From assembly GCA_012513245.1 (NCBI GenBank), contig JAAZCN010000251.1, forward strand, positions 1 to 9,463: 9,463 nt of DNA, read 5' to 3'. The DNA comes from Synergistaceae bacterium. GTDB taxonomy: Bacteria > Synergistota > Synergistia > Synergistales > Synergistaceae. The notes below the pieces were generated by a model, which made no database searches, was not told the DNA's origin, and saw nothing but the letters and a program-made list of their open reading frames with translations. Below are positions 1 to 6,211 of this stretch, in pieces (position 1 is the first letter of the stretch; each line of letters begins with the position of its first letter). The translations under genes were made by a program, and so were the position numbers.

Positions 1-1
1 A

Positions 2-76
2 TCATCTCCGATCTGCCCCAATTGCGGTATTACAGTTGTCTATCGCAAAAACCTTAAAAACACAGCGCTAGCTTAA
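2..76 (+). CDS. Possible C-terminal end of a plus-strand gene with a CPNCG zinc-knuckle (partial)
   Basis: Frame 2 is open from the window edge to a TAA at 74-76 and reads SSPICPNCGITVVYRKN, then LKNTALA. The CPxCG motif followed by a hydrophobic strand and basic residues is typical of zinc ribbons, such as those near the C-terminus of AmrS-like radical SAM proteins. Only 24 codons are visible, and the second CxxC pair expected of such a ribbon is absent before the stop. It could be a real tail, a decayed one, or chance. If real, it converges on selD. I do not recognise the family. Confidence 0.25.
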   Translation, partial: SSPICPNCGITVVYRKNLKNTALA

Positions 77-84
77 CGGGTGAA

Positions 85-107
85 TTTGCGACAAATCCGG
101 TCGCGAA
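85..107. other. Small stem-loop
   Basis: TTTGCGAC (85-92) pairs with GTCGCGAA (100-107) across a 7-base loop, giving 8 pairs including one wobble. It lies 8 bases past the stop of the possible plus-strand tail. The bases after it are AT-rich but not a T run, so it is at best a weak or factor-assisted terminator or an mRNA 3'-end stabiliser for that gene. Confidence 0.35.
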
Positions 108-150
108 GAATTAAATATTAAGACAAGAATCTTAAACCATCGGTTGTCCC

Positions 151-271
151 CATCGTCTCTCCCCGACGCTACTAAAGGGGAGTCCAGCGGCTTTTGTTTG
201 GGTCCTGAAACGCAGTCACAGCCCAAGTTCAAAGCCGCTGGATCCCCGATTGGTACGCTCGAGGACGACGG
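151..271. repeat. Large imperfect palindrome (ERIC/REP-like intergenic element)
   Basis: The core is a perfect 11-bp inverted repeat, CCAGCGGCTTT (184-194) and AAAGCCGCTGG (231-241). It is extended inward by TTTGGG (197-202) with CCCAAG (222-227), and outward by GGGGA (177-181) with TCCCC (242-246) across a small bulge. Further out, CATCGTCTCT near 151 matches the reverse of GAGGACGACGG ending at 271. The left arm can also fold alone, CTCCCC (159-164) with GGGGAG (177-182), so the DNA could extrude a branched cruciform. There is no T run directly after either side, so it is not a simple terminator. Size, intergenic position and symmetry resemble ERIC or REP families. Whether it is repeated in the genome cannot be seen here. 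Confidence 0.7.
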
Positions 272-348
272 ATATTTAGTAATTTTTTAATTTCATGAAC
301 CACCCATTGATTTGCAAAAGATTCCCAATTGACTCGCCACCGACTCCC

Positions 349-367
349 GCGGCACGTTCCGCGCCGC
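349..367 (-). other. GC-rich hairpin just after selD
   Basis: On the minus strand GCGGCGC pairs with GTGCCGC (7 pairs, one G-U) around a GGAAC loop. It starts 17 bases after the selD stop codon, where an operon end would be expected. No U run follows within about 20 bases, so it is not a classic intrinsic terminator. It could protect the mRNA 3' end or assist Rho-type termination. Confidence 0.4.
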
Positions 368-384
368 ACTTCGCACAAACGGCA

Positions 385-1416
385 TTAAATCAATTTAATT
401 CCGTTTGGCCCCTCGACGAATTGTCCTATCCTAGTCGAGTGGGCAAACCCTCCGGCATGCAGCTGTCTCAGCAGCTCCGCTTCGTACTCCGGGGGGATTG
501 CTATAAGAAGACCTCCTGAGGTTTGGGGGTCGAAGACTAGATCTTCGGCGAAGATGGCCATTTTTGAGTCGTTTATGACTTTGGATCCGGAGTGCTCTTT
601 GTTTCTGTATGCCCCGGCTGGGATGAGTCCCATGCCGGACATCTCTTCTATGCCGGGGAGAAGGGGAAGTCTCTCCATTTCAATTTCGAGTGCTGTGCCG
701 TCTGAGAGAAGGTCGAGCGAATGGCCTGCTAGACCGAATCCTGTTAAATCAGTGCAGGCTGTAACTGTCTTGCATATCTCTTCTGAGAGGACCTTTGGAA
801 TAGAATTTAAGGTCGCCATAACTTGAACTGCAGCGTTTATATTTTCTTCCGAAAATAGGCCTGCCTTTATCGCCGTAACGGCTATGCCGGTACCTATTGG
901 TTTCGTGAGGATGAGGACGTCTCCGGGTTTTGCCGTCCCGACCGTCCACATTCTGTCTTTTTTGACTTCTCCGAATACCACTAACCCATATTTGGGCTCT
1001 TCGTCCTGCACGCTATGACCTCCGGCAAGCATTGCACCTGCCTCAATGACTTTCTGTGCGCCGCCGTTCAATATTTCCTTAAGGACATCTAGTGGCTCGC
1101 AGTCGGTTGGGAAGCATACTACATTAAGAGCTATGAGCGGTTTACCGCCCATGGCATATACATCGCTTAGGGAATTTGCCGCTGCGATCTTGCCGAAATA
1201 CTCGGGGGAATCGACAACGGGGGTTATGAAATCCACTGTCAGTATCCCGACTCTTTCTTCGTCTATCTCCCACAGCGCGGCATCCTCGCCTTTGTTCCAT
1301 GAGGCAATAAGGCTTTCATCCCTAAATACGGGAAGATCTTTCAGTAAACGGTCCAGCTCCGCAGGACCAATTTTTGCCGCTCAGCCACTTGTACGGGCAC
1401 GTTCTGAAAGCCTCAT
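385..1416 (-). CDS. selD: Selenide, water dikinase (selenophosphate synthetase), selenocysteine-containing
   Basis: SelD makes selenophosphate from selenide and ATP, the selenium donor for Sec-tRNA and 2-selenouridine. The predicted protein is 343 residues, close to the family's usual length of about 345. Recognisable blocks are DFITPVVDSPEYFGK and the following AAANSLSDVYAMGG, GGHSVQDEEPKYG, TDLTGFGLAGH and DPQTSGG. The frame is interrupted at codon 12 by TGA (1381-1383), in the context S-G-U-A-A-K. This aligns Sec12 with catalytic Cys17 and Lys15 with Lys20 of E. coli SelD. The ATG at 1416 is preceded by AAGGAAGG at a workable distance and lies 16 bases after the birA stop. The GTG at 1236 that a standard caller would choose is an internal Val codon in the conserved TVDF block and has no active site upstream. 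It is the last gene of the operon. Confidence 0.93.
1350..1368 (-). promoter_or_regulatory. Bacterial SECIS hairpin in selD
   Basis: In the mRNA, GGUCC (13-17 bases after the UGA) pairs perfectly with GGACC (27-31). Above it is a U-U mismatch, then a two-pair GC/GC stem closing a GGA loop at 21-23. Bacterial SECIS elements bound by SelB typically show a small apical loop beginning with G, an unpaired U below it, and a position roughly 16-37 bases after the UGA. E. coli fdhF has its loop GG at about the same distance. The hairpin lies inside the coding sequence and encodes GPAELD. No SelB gene is in this window. Confidence 0.8.
1381..1383 (-). other. UGA selenocysteine codon (Sec12 of SelD)
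   Basis: This TGA is the only stop in the selD frame between the ATG at 1416 and the TAA at 385. Residues before and after it continue the SelD family alignment, and it sits at the known catalytic Cys/Sec site. Recoding by SelB and tRNA-Sec is inferred from that position and the hairpin just downstream. Confidence 0.88.
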
Positions 1417-1432
1417 ACAGATCCCTTCCTTT

Positions 1433-2443
1433 CTATTTCATGCGCAGATGCGTGACATCCGCCGCTGCAAAGATTTTTTCTTCTTTTCCTACCTTTACGA
1501 CAAGGGCTCCCTGCTCCGTTATTCCTACAGCAGTGCCGGTGAACTTCTCTTCGTCCTGTATTACGCTTATATCTCTGCCTATAGTATCGCACTCTTTTCT
1601 GTAAGTTGAAAAGAGTTTTTCTTTGCCATCGGATTTTTTCAGATCCCGGACGTACGTCGAAAGACTGTGAAGGATGCGCGAAAGCAAAAGAGGTCTGGGA
1701 ACGGAGTGACCTTTTTCAATTTTTATCGAGGTAGCAATCTCTTTGACATCTTCGTCCATATCTTTTTCAGTAAGATTCACATTAAGACCTATACCTGTTA
1801 TTGCGTAGTATATCCGATCAGGTTCACCCGCAGCCTCACTAAGGATGCCGCATATCTTACGTCCGTTCACAAGGATATCGTTGGGCCATTTGAGCATTGC
1901 ATTGACCTGATATTGGTCTTTGAGTACCGATCTTACTGCGATCCCTGCGGCAAGGTTAAGGATCTGCACATCACCGGGACGAAGTTCAGGCCTCAGTAAG
2001 ACAGAAAAGAGGAGGTTTTTTGAAGAGGGAGCAAGCCATGAGCGTCCCCTTCTGCCTCTTCCCTCTGTCTGTTCATCTGCTACAGCGACTATGCCCTCGG
2101 GCGCATCCTGCCGGGCAAGCTTTTTTATCGCGTGCTGGGTGGAAGTAATACTCGGGAAATAAATAGATTTGTTGAAGAGGGGATCATCCCTCAGAAGGAA
2201 ATCTATCAGCGTCCGGCTCAACGCGTCTGTCTCGCTGATGTTTTTTAGCATATATCCTTTTTGAGGCACGGATTTTATATCAAGACCCTCTTCGCGAAGT
2301 GAGCAGATAAGTTTGGACAGGGCTTGCCTTGAAAAGCCCAGTTTTTCCGTGAGGACTGAACCGGGAACGAACTCCCCTTCGGATGCTGCCAGATATTCCA
2401 ATAGCCTGTAACGGCTGGTAGATCCATCAATACTGTCGTTCAA
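1433..2443 (-). CDS. birA: Biotin--[acetyl-CoA-carboxylase] ligase / biotin operon repressor BirA
   Basis: The protein activates biotin to biotinyl-AMP and joins it to biotin carboxyl carrier proteins. With its DNA-binding domain it probably also represses biotin genes. Counting from the start used here (336 residues), a winged helix-turn-helix lies at about 12-67 (LTEKLGFSRQALSKLICSLR). The catalytic domain follows, with the ATP/biotinyl-AMP loop GRGRRGR at 128-134, KWPND at 185-189 and GIGLNVN at 217-223. A small SH3-like C-terminal domain, GTAVGITEQGALVV, follows. The frame extends to a TTG at 2470, but that would overlap lptF and lacks a binding site. The TTG at 2443 follows a near-consensus AGGGGTGAT and begins 19 bases after the lptF stop, so I prefer it. 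No BirA operator or biotin gene is visible nearby. Confidence 0.93.
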   Translation of the reverse strand: MNDSIDGSTSRYRLLEYLAASEGEFVPGSVLTEKLGFSRQALSKLICSLREEGLDIKSVPQKGYMLKNISETDALSRTLIDFLLRDDPLFNKSIYFPSITSTQHAIKKLARQDAPEGIVAVADEQTEGRGRRGRSWLAPSSKNLLFSVLLRPELRPGDVQILNLAAGIAVRSVLKDQYQVNAMLKWPNDILVNGRKICGILSEAAGEPDRIYYAITGIGLNVNLTEKDMDEDVKEIATSIKIEKGHSVPRPLLLSRILHSLSTYVRDLKKSDGKEKLFSTYRKECDTIGRDISVIQDEEKFTGTAVGITEQGALVVKVGKEEKIFAAADVTHLRMK

Positions 2444-2446
2444 AAA

Positions 2447-2455
2447 ATCACCCCT
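2447..2455 (-). promoter_or_regulatory. Strong ribosome binding site deciding the birA TTG start
   Basis: AGGGGTGAT matches the anti-Shine-Dalgarno complement (AGGAGGTGAT) closely. It ends three bases before the TTG at 2443, leaving 7 bases between AGGGG and the start codon. It argues for the 2443 start over the upstream TTG at 2470. Confidence 0.6.
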
Positions 2456-2462
2456 GAGGATG

Positions 2463-3590
2463 CTAACCAAGTTTGTTCGCTCTAAGCGTCAAACCGGCCC
2501 CTACGATGAGGAATACTATGTTGGCGATCCAGGCGGCAAATATCGGATGCAGGTATCCTGCATCTCCGAGTGACTGGGTGAAAGATAGTATTACATAATA
2601 AACGAAAACAATTATTACGCTTAAACCAAGACCCATCCCGGAACTTGATCTCTGAGGCCTGCTCCCAATTGCTGCTCCGACAATAGCCAGAACCAGACAT
2701 GCCCAGGGGACTGAAAAACGGAGGTTGAGTATCATCACTATCTTTGATACATCCATGCCTTTTTGTTTCATCATGTTTATCTCACGCAAAAGCTCATTCA
2801 GTGTCATTTCATCCGGAGTCCTGGAGGACCTCGAAGCTTCTTCAGGGTTAAGGTCAAGTTTAAGTGCCTGTTTGTCGAACGTGAAGAGCAATGATACATC
2901 GTTGTCTTTGGTTATCTCAAAAACTTTACCCTCTTCAAGCCACCAGCTTCCGTCTATCCAATCGCCTTTTTCTGCTGATACAATTCTGCTGAGAAGCCCG
3001 TCCTCAAACTCCTGGACTACTACATCACTCATCTTTCCATCTTTGATGTCTATCCTGTTTACATATATGACACGTTTAAGTGCTCCTCCTGATTCCTCTT
3101 TAAGGAAGACTTTGTCCTTGAAGACAGGCGGAGATTGCTTGAAGACCTCGTAAGCCATTACGTTTGCGGCAGCTCTTTCACTTATAGGTACAAGTGTTTC
3201 GTTGACAAAGAAAGCTCCTATCGAGACAAAAAAAGCCATGATGATGACAGGTTTCATTATACGGGTAAAGGATATGCCGGATGATTTGAGAGCTACAAGT
3301 TCTGAATTGGCCGAAAGCTTGTTAAAACCAAGCAACGCAGCAAGCAGGCAACTCATGGGTATGGCCGTCGCTGCCATCCTTGGCAGATAATAGAGGAAAA
3401 GCCTGACTACTATGCCTAACGGGACTCCGTTTTTTATGATGAGATCGGCTATCTTAAAAAGAAGCCCTCCTGCGACCATGATTATCGTGAAGGCCATCAA
3501 CCCGAAGAAAAACGGACCAATGAGTTCGCCGAAGATAAACCAGTCAAGCGCTCTGAATTTAAGATATTTATCATAAAAATTATTATTCAC
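2463..3590 (-). CDS. lptF: LptF/LptG family LPS export permease
   Basis: This inner-membrane permease works with the ATPase LptB to extract LPS and pass it to the periplasmic Lpt bridge. The 375-residue protein shows the family plan. Three N-terminal membrane segments lie at about 19-45, 56-89 and 110-134. A soluble periplasmic beta-rich domain follows at about 140-285 (VIYVNRIDIKDGKMSDVVV, WWLEEGKVFEI). Three C-terminal segments lie at about 292-309, 319-340 and 348-368. The cytoplasmic ELVALKSSGIS motif at 97-107 is the conserved coupling region facing LptB. The GTG start at 3590 overlaps the end of kdsC by 8 bases and follows GAGGG, suggesting coupled translation. Sequence alone does not let me tell LptF from LptG, so the symbol is a best guess. 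LptA, LptB and LptC are not in the window. Confidence 0.88.
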   Translation of the reverse strand: MNNNFYDKYLKFRALDWFIFGELIGPFFFGLMAFTIIMVAGGLLFKIADLIIKNGVPLGIVVRLFLYYLPRMAATAIPMSCLLAALLGFNKLSANSELVALKSSGISFTRIMKPVIIMAFFVSIGAFFVNETLVPISERAAANVMAYEVFKQSPPVFKDKVFLKEESGGALKRVIYVNRIDIKDGKMSDVVVQEFEDGLLSRIVSAEKGDWIDGSWWLEEGKVFEITKDNDVSLLFTFDKQALKLDLNPEEASRSSRTPDEMTLNELLREINMMKQKGMDVSKIVMILNLRFSVPWACLVLAIVGAAIGSRPQRSSSGMGLGLSVIIVFVYYVILSFTQSLGDAGYLHPIFAAWIANIVFLIVGAGLTLRANKLG

Positions 3591-4095
3591 TTTTGCCCTC
3601 GTTGATTTGAATTATTTTCTCTGCGCATTCGCGTATCGCTCCATGTCCTCCGGGGTTCTCTGTTTTCCAGTCCGCTGCATCAACAACTTCTAAAACAGCG
3701 TTTGCTACTGCTATCCCCAGTCCTGACCACTCAATACATTCTATGTCAGGTATGTCATCACCTGCAAAAGCAATTTCTTCTCTTGTTATATGATGATTTT
3801 CTGCAAGTGCTTTAAGTTCACCAAGTTTGTCTCTTGTGCCGTTTATACAGCCTGTGATCCTGAGATCTTCAGCTCTCTGCTGAGTTGCAGCAGAATAGCG
3901 GCCGCTTATAAAAAATACTTTTATGCCTAGATCAAGAAGCTTTTTGATGCCGTAACCATCCTGGATGTCAAAGCGTTTGAATTCCCCGCCTTTTCCATCC
4001 ATGTAAACTCCCCCGTCTGTAAGGGTCCCATCTACATCAAAGGCGAAAAGCTTAATCAATGTCCTTTTCTCCCGGATCCCTGCGGTCCCAGTCAT
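3583..4095 (-). CDS. kdsC: HAD-family phosphatase, probable KDO-8-phosphate phosphatase (KdsC)
   Basis: KdsC removes phosphate from KDO-8-phosphate, giving KDO for the LPS inner core. The 170 residues match this short, cap-less (C0) HAD group. Motif I is DVDGTLTDG with Asp20 as nucleophile and Asp22 as acid/base. ISGR lies at 63-66, Lys90 is the likely motif III lysine, GDDIPD at 112-117 is motif IV, and the KdsC-typical tail is GGHGAIRE at 149-156. The ATG at 4095 has AGGA six bases upstream but overlaps lpxA by 44 bases. A TTG at 4059 (LIKLFAF) would cut the overlap to 8 bases, fit the family's usual N-terminus, and have GGGAG nine bases upstream. Related HAD phosphatases of sialic-acid-like sugars look similar, but the LPS context favours KdsC. 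Confidence 0.87.
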   Translation of the reverse strand: MTGTAGIREKRTLIKLFAFDVDGTLTDGGVYMDGKGGEFKRFDIQDGYGIKKLLDLGIKVFFISGRYSAATQQRAEDLRITGCINGTRDKLGELKALAENHHITREEIAFAGDDIPDIECIEWSGLGIAVANAVLEVVDAADWKTENPGGHGAIRECAEKIIQINEGKSE

Positions 4096-4879
4096 GGTTT
4101 ATCCTGCGAGATAGACCTCTCGTCGACTTAGAGGTGAAGTCAAGTATCATTCTGCCTTCCACAGTCGAACCATATTTATTCTCAAGTTCTGCAAGTCCTT
4201 CACGGATAGTGCGTACGGGATCATAAAGGGTCCTGTACATGTCCCTTATACGGCTTCTCTTTTCGGAGTCGAACCCCCTGCGTTTAAGGCCTATTCTGTT
4301 TATGTCATAGACTCTGACCGGAGCTCCGTTTGCCAGACAGTAAGGAGGAACATCACGAACGATCTTCGATAATCCTCCGATCATGCAATAAGATCCAACG
4401 TGTACGAACTGATGGAAACCGGCCATTCCGCCGATCACTACAAAATCGCCTATATGCGTGTGTCCGGAAAATCCGCATTTGTTGGCTATGGTGCAATCAT
4501 GTCCTATTTGCACGTTGTGGGCAAGATGAACATTCTCCATAATGAAGCAGTTGTCGCCTACAGTAGTAGCCGTGCCTTCGCCTACAGCCCTGTTTATAGT
4601 AACATACTCACGGCACATGAAGTTGTCCCCTATCCTTACCCAGGTCTCTTCATTCCTGAAAGTAATATCCTGAGGTTCGCCTCCAATGACAGTATGATCG
4701 AAGATGGTGCAGCCTGAGCCCATTTCTGTGTAGCTGTATATGTGAACGTAGGCCCTCAGCTCAGTGTTGTCACCTAATATGACATTGTCGCCCACCATAC
4801 AGAATGGACCTATTTTGACGTTTTCTCCAAGCTGCGCTTTCGGGGATACTATTGCAGTTGGATGGATATATACGCTCAT
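4052..4879 (-). CDS. lpxA: UDP-N-acetylglucosamine O-acyltransferase (LpxA)
   Basis: LpxA performs the first step of lipid A synthesis, moving a 3-hydroxyacyl chain from ACP to the 3-OH of UDP-GlcNAc in the cytoplasm. The 275-residue protein begins with left-handed parallel beta-helix hexapeptide repeats (IHPTAIVSPKAQLGENVKIG onward). It carries the catalytic His121 in HLAHN (E. coli His125) and His156 in GFHQFVHVG (E. coli His160). A helical C-terminal region starts around the LKRRGF motif and ends with the STRGLSRR block. By that offset of four, Gly169 matches E. coli Gly173, which permits long hydroxyacyl chains. It follows fabZ by 6 bases. No gnnA/gnnB genes for an amino-linked variant are seen here. 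Confidence 0.96.
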   Translation of the reverse strand: MSVYIHPTAIVSPKAQLGENVKIGPFCMVGDNVILGDNTELRAYVHIYSYTEMGSGCTIFDHTVIGGEPQDITFRNEETWVRIGDNFMCREYVTINRAVGEGTATTVGDNCFIMENVHLAHNVQIGHDCTIANKCGFSGHTHIGDFVVIGGMAGFHQFVHVGSYCMIGGLSKIVRDVPPYCLANGAPVRVYDINRIGLKRRGFDSEKRSRIRDMYRTLYDPVRTIREGLAELENKYGSTVEGRMILDFTSKSTRGLSRRINHDWDRRDPGEKDID

Positions 4880-4885
4880 TTTGAT

Positions 4886-5356
4886 CTATGCCTCAGGTTT
4901 GAGGGTAAGGCCTGAAGAGACTACACAGCCCATCATACCTTCGGCAGCCAGATCTCCGTCAATTGTTGCCCTGAACTTGAATTTGAAATTGTTTCCTCTG
5001 CGTTTTACAAGAGTGGCTACCGTTTTTAGTTGATCTCCGGGTTTTACGGGTCTGCGGAACTTTACTTTATCGATCGATGTAACATATACAAGACGGCGCT
5101 CGTTCTCCTTGATCTCGGTGTAGAGCTTGAGCAATACAGCCGCCACCTGACCCATAGATTCAATTACAAGGACGCCGGGCATTACAGGTTCATCGGGAAA
5201 ATGTCCCTGAAAGAAGGGTTCATTTATAGTAACATTTTTAATTCCTGTGACCTCTACCAGGTCATCTGTAAGCACCAGATCCTCTATCCTGTCTACCAAA
5301 AGAAATGGGTAACGGTGCGGAAGAAGTTCCATTATTTTATTGATGTCGTATTTCAT
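4886..5356 (-). CDS. fabZ: 3-hydroxyacyl-[ACP] dehydratase FabZ
   Basis: FabZ dehydrates 3-hydroxyacyl-ACP in fatty acid synthesis and so competes with LpxA and LpxD for the same acyl-ACP pool. This probably explains why it sits between lpxC and lpxA. The 156-residue hot-dog-fold protein has the LLPHRYPFLLVDR block near the N-terminus. Its catalytic pair is His52 in GHFP and Glu66 in PGVLVIESMGQ, with the family's 14-residue spacing. The ATG at 5356 has a strong GGAGG eight bases upstream. LpxC and FabZ are separate proteins here, not the fusion seen in some phyla. Confidence 0.96.
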   Translation of the reverse strand: MKYDINKIMELLPHRYPFLLVDRIEDLVLTDDLVEVTGIKNVTINEPFFQGHFPDEPVMPGVLVIESMGQVAAVLLKLYTEIKENERRLVYVTSIDKVKFRRPVKPGDQLKTVATLVKRRGNNFKFKFRATIDGDLAAEGMMGCVVSSGLTLKPEA

Positions 5357-5392
5357 CCTTTATGCCTCCAATTAAAAGATTCGGTCAAATAA

Positions 5393-6211
5393 TTATAAGA
5401 CCCTTTTTATTCTATCTACAAGCCGCCCATGAAGATCATGGCCGGCACATATGCCTATGTAATGTGCGGTCGGGATCTTCCCGAGCAGCGCAAGGTCTCC
5501 CAAAAGGTCGTTTATCTTATGTGTTACGCACTCAAGAGGGAAACGAAGTCCGCACTCATTCAAAAGGCCCTTCTCATCGAACATGAGCGCATTGTTGAGT
5601 GATCCGCCCTTAGCAAGACCGTTCTTTTTCAAGTAGTCCAGCTCTGAGGTCAGCCCGAATGTTCGTGCCTTTGATATCCTGTCAAGAAAGATGTCAGGTG
5701 ATATAAAATATGATGCTTTCTGAGTCCCTATCGGAGTACCGGGATAGTCTATCACATAGGTGACCCTGAGTCTCTCGGAAGGAATAGCCATTATCGCCCG
5801 ATCTTTATGTGCGTCATCTATGACGATCGGGACTGAGAGGGCTCCTTTTTTGGGCTTTTCCCCATATTCTGTTATCCCCGCCCCTGAGAATGCAATGGCA
5901 AATGGGTGCGGGCTTCCATCAAGGATAGGTATCTCCTCTCCTGTCAGCCTGATCACCGCGCTGTCTATCTCGAGTCCGGTAAGGGCAGCCAGGAGGTGCT
6001 CCGCTGTCCTTACAATGGTACCGTCAGGAAGTCTGAATCCTGTAAGCCTGCTGTCCTCCTCTACATGAGCCGAGGTAAGAGGAAAAAGACCGTTTTCGGT
6101 GGAAAAATAAACGCCCTCTTTTTGAGAAGGAAGGATCGAGACTGTTGAAATCTCTCCTGAATGCAGTCCTATTCCTGAGAATTCTATTTTTTCAGAGATG
6201 GTAAACGGCAT
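5393..6211 (-). CDS. lpxC: UDP-3-O-acyl-N-acetylglucosamine deacetylase (LpxC)
   Basis: LpxC is the zinc amidase that makes the committed step of lipid A synthesis, removing the acetyl group so that LpxD can acylate the amine. At 272 residues it is a little shorter than E. coli LpxC (305). The key residues are present: Glu71-His72 in TAEHLLAAL (E. coli Glu78-His79), zinc ligands His231 and Asp235 in HKINDLLGDLALLG, and catalytic His258 in CAGHDLH. The start ATG shares its A with the lpxD TAA stop (TAATG at 6209-6213), so translation is probably coupled to lpxD. The gene order lpxD before lpxC before fabZ and lpxA differs from the enterobacterial layout, where lpxC is elsewhere. Confidence 0.96.
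   Translation of the reverse strand: MPFTISEKIEFSGIGLHSGEISTVSILPSQKEGVYFSTENGLFPLTSAHVEEDSRLTGFRLPDGTIVRTAEHLLAALTGLEIDSAVIRLTGEEIPILDGSPHPFAIAFSGAGITEYGEKPKKGALSVPIVIDDAHKDRAIMAIPSERLRVTYVIDYPGTPIGTQKASYFISPDIFLDRISKARTFGLTSELDYLKKNGLAKGGSLNNALMFDEKGLLNECGLRFPLECVTHKINDLLGDLALLGKIPTAHYIGICAGHDLHGRLVDRIKRVL

Larger units (their letters stand above)
77..384. other. Intergenic region, no confident gene
   Basis: About 300 bases separate the possible plus-strand tail from the selD stop codon. I find no convincing start-plus-RBS frame. The plus frame from 84 to about 290 is open, but this falls out of the palindrome and has no start. Contents in order: a stem-loop at 85-107, a large imperfect palindrome at 151-271, an AT-rich stretch with a six-T run near 283-288, and a GC-rich hairpin at 349-367. 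I looked for a tRNA, including tRNA-Sec with a UCA anticodon, and could not fold one. Confidence 0.6.

Noticed and set aside
84..290. Open plus-strand frame of about 69 codons in the intergenic region
   Set aside because: It has no start codon or binding site, resembles no protein I know, and runs through the palindrome whose symmetry explains the openness.
1..384. tRNA-Sec or another structured RNA beside selD
   Set aside because: No cloverleaf with a UCA anticodon loop, T arm and CCA-type end could be folded on either strand. The stems present are long symmetric palindromes instead.
295..519. Plus-strand frame overlapping the selD end
   Set aside because: Overlaps the conserved C-terminus of selD on the opposite strand and has no binding site or recognisable sequence.
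385..1236. selD as a shorter gene starting at GTG 1236
   Set aside because: The GTG is an internal Val in the conserved TVDF block. Upstream sequence in the same frame matches the SelD N-terminus including the active site, with one TGA at the Cys/Sec position.
1046..1609. Long plus-strand frame opposite selD and birA
   Set aside because: It is antisense to two well-supported genes, spans the gap between them, and shows low-complexity Ser/Phe-rich composition typical of a shadow.
1433..2470. birA starting at TTG 2470
   Set aside because: It overlaps the end of lptF and has no binding site, whereas TTG 2443 follows a near-consensus AGGGGTGAT.
2725..3153. Plus-strand frame opposite lptF
   Set aside because: Serine-rich antisense shadow of a conserved permease with no protein-like motifs.
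5362..5388. Possible promoter before fabZ (TTGACC on the minus strand with a weak -10)
   Set aside because: The only -10-like hexamer at the right spacing overlaps the fabZ ribosome binding site, so the transcript would begin past the start codon.
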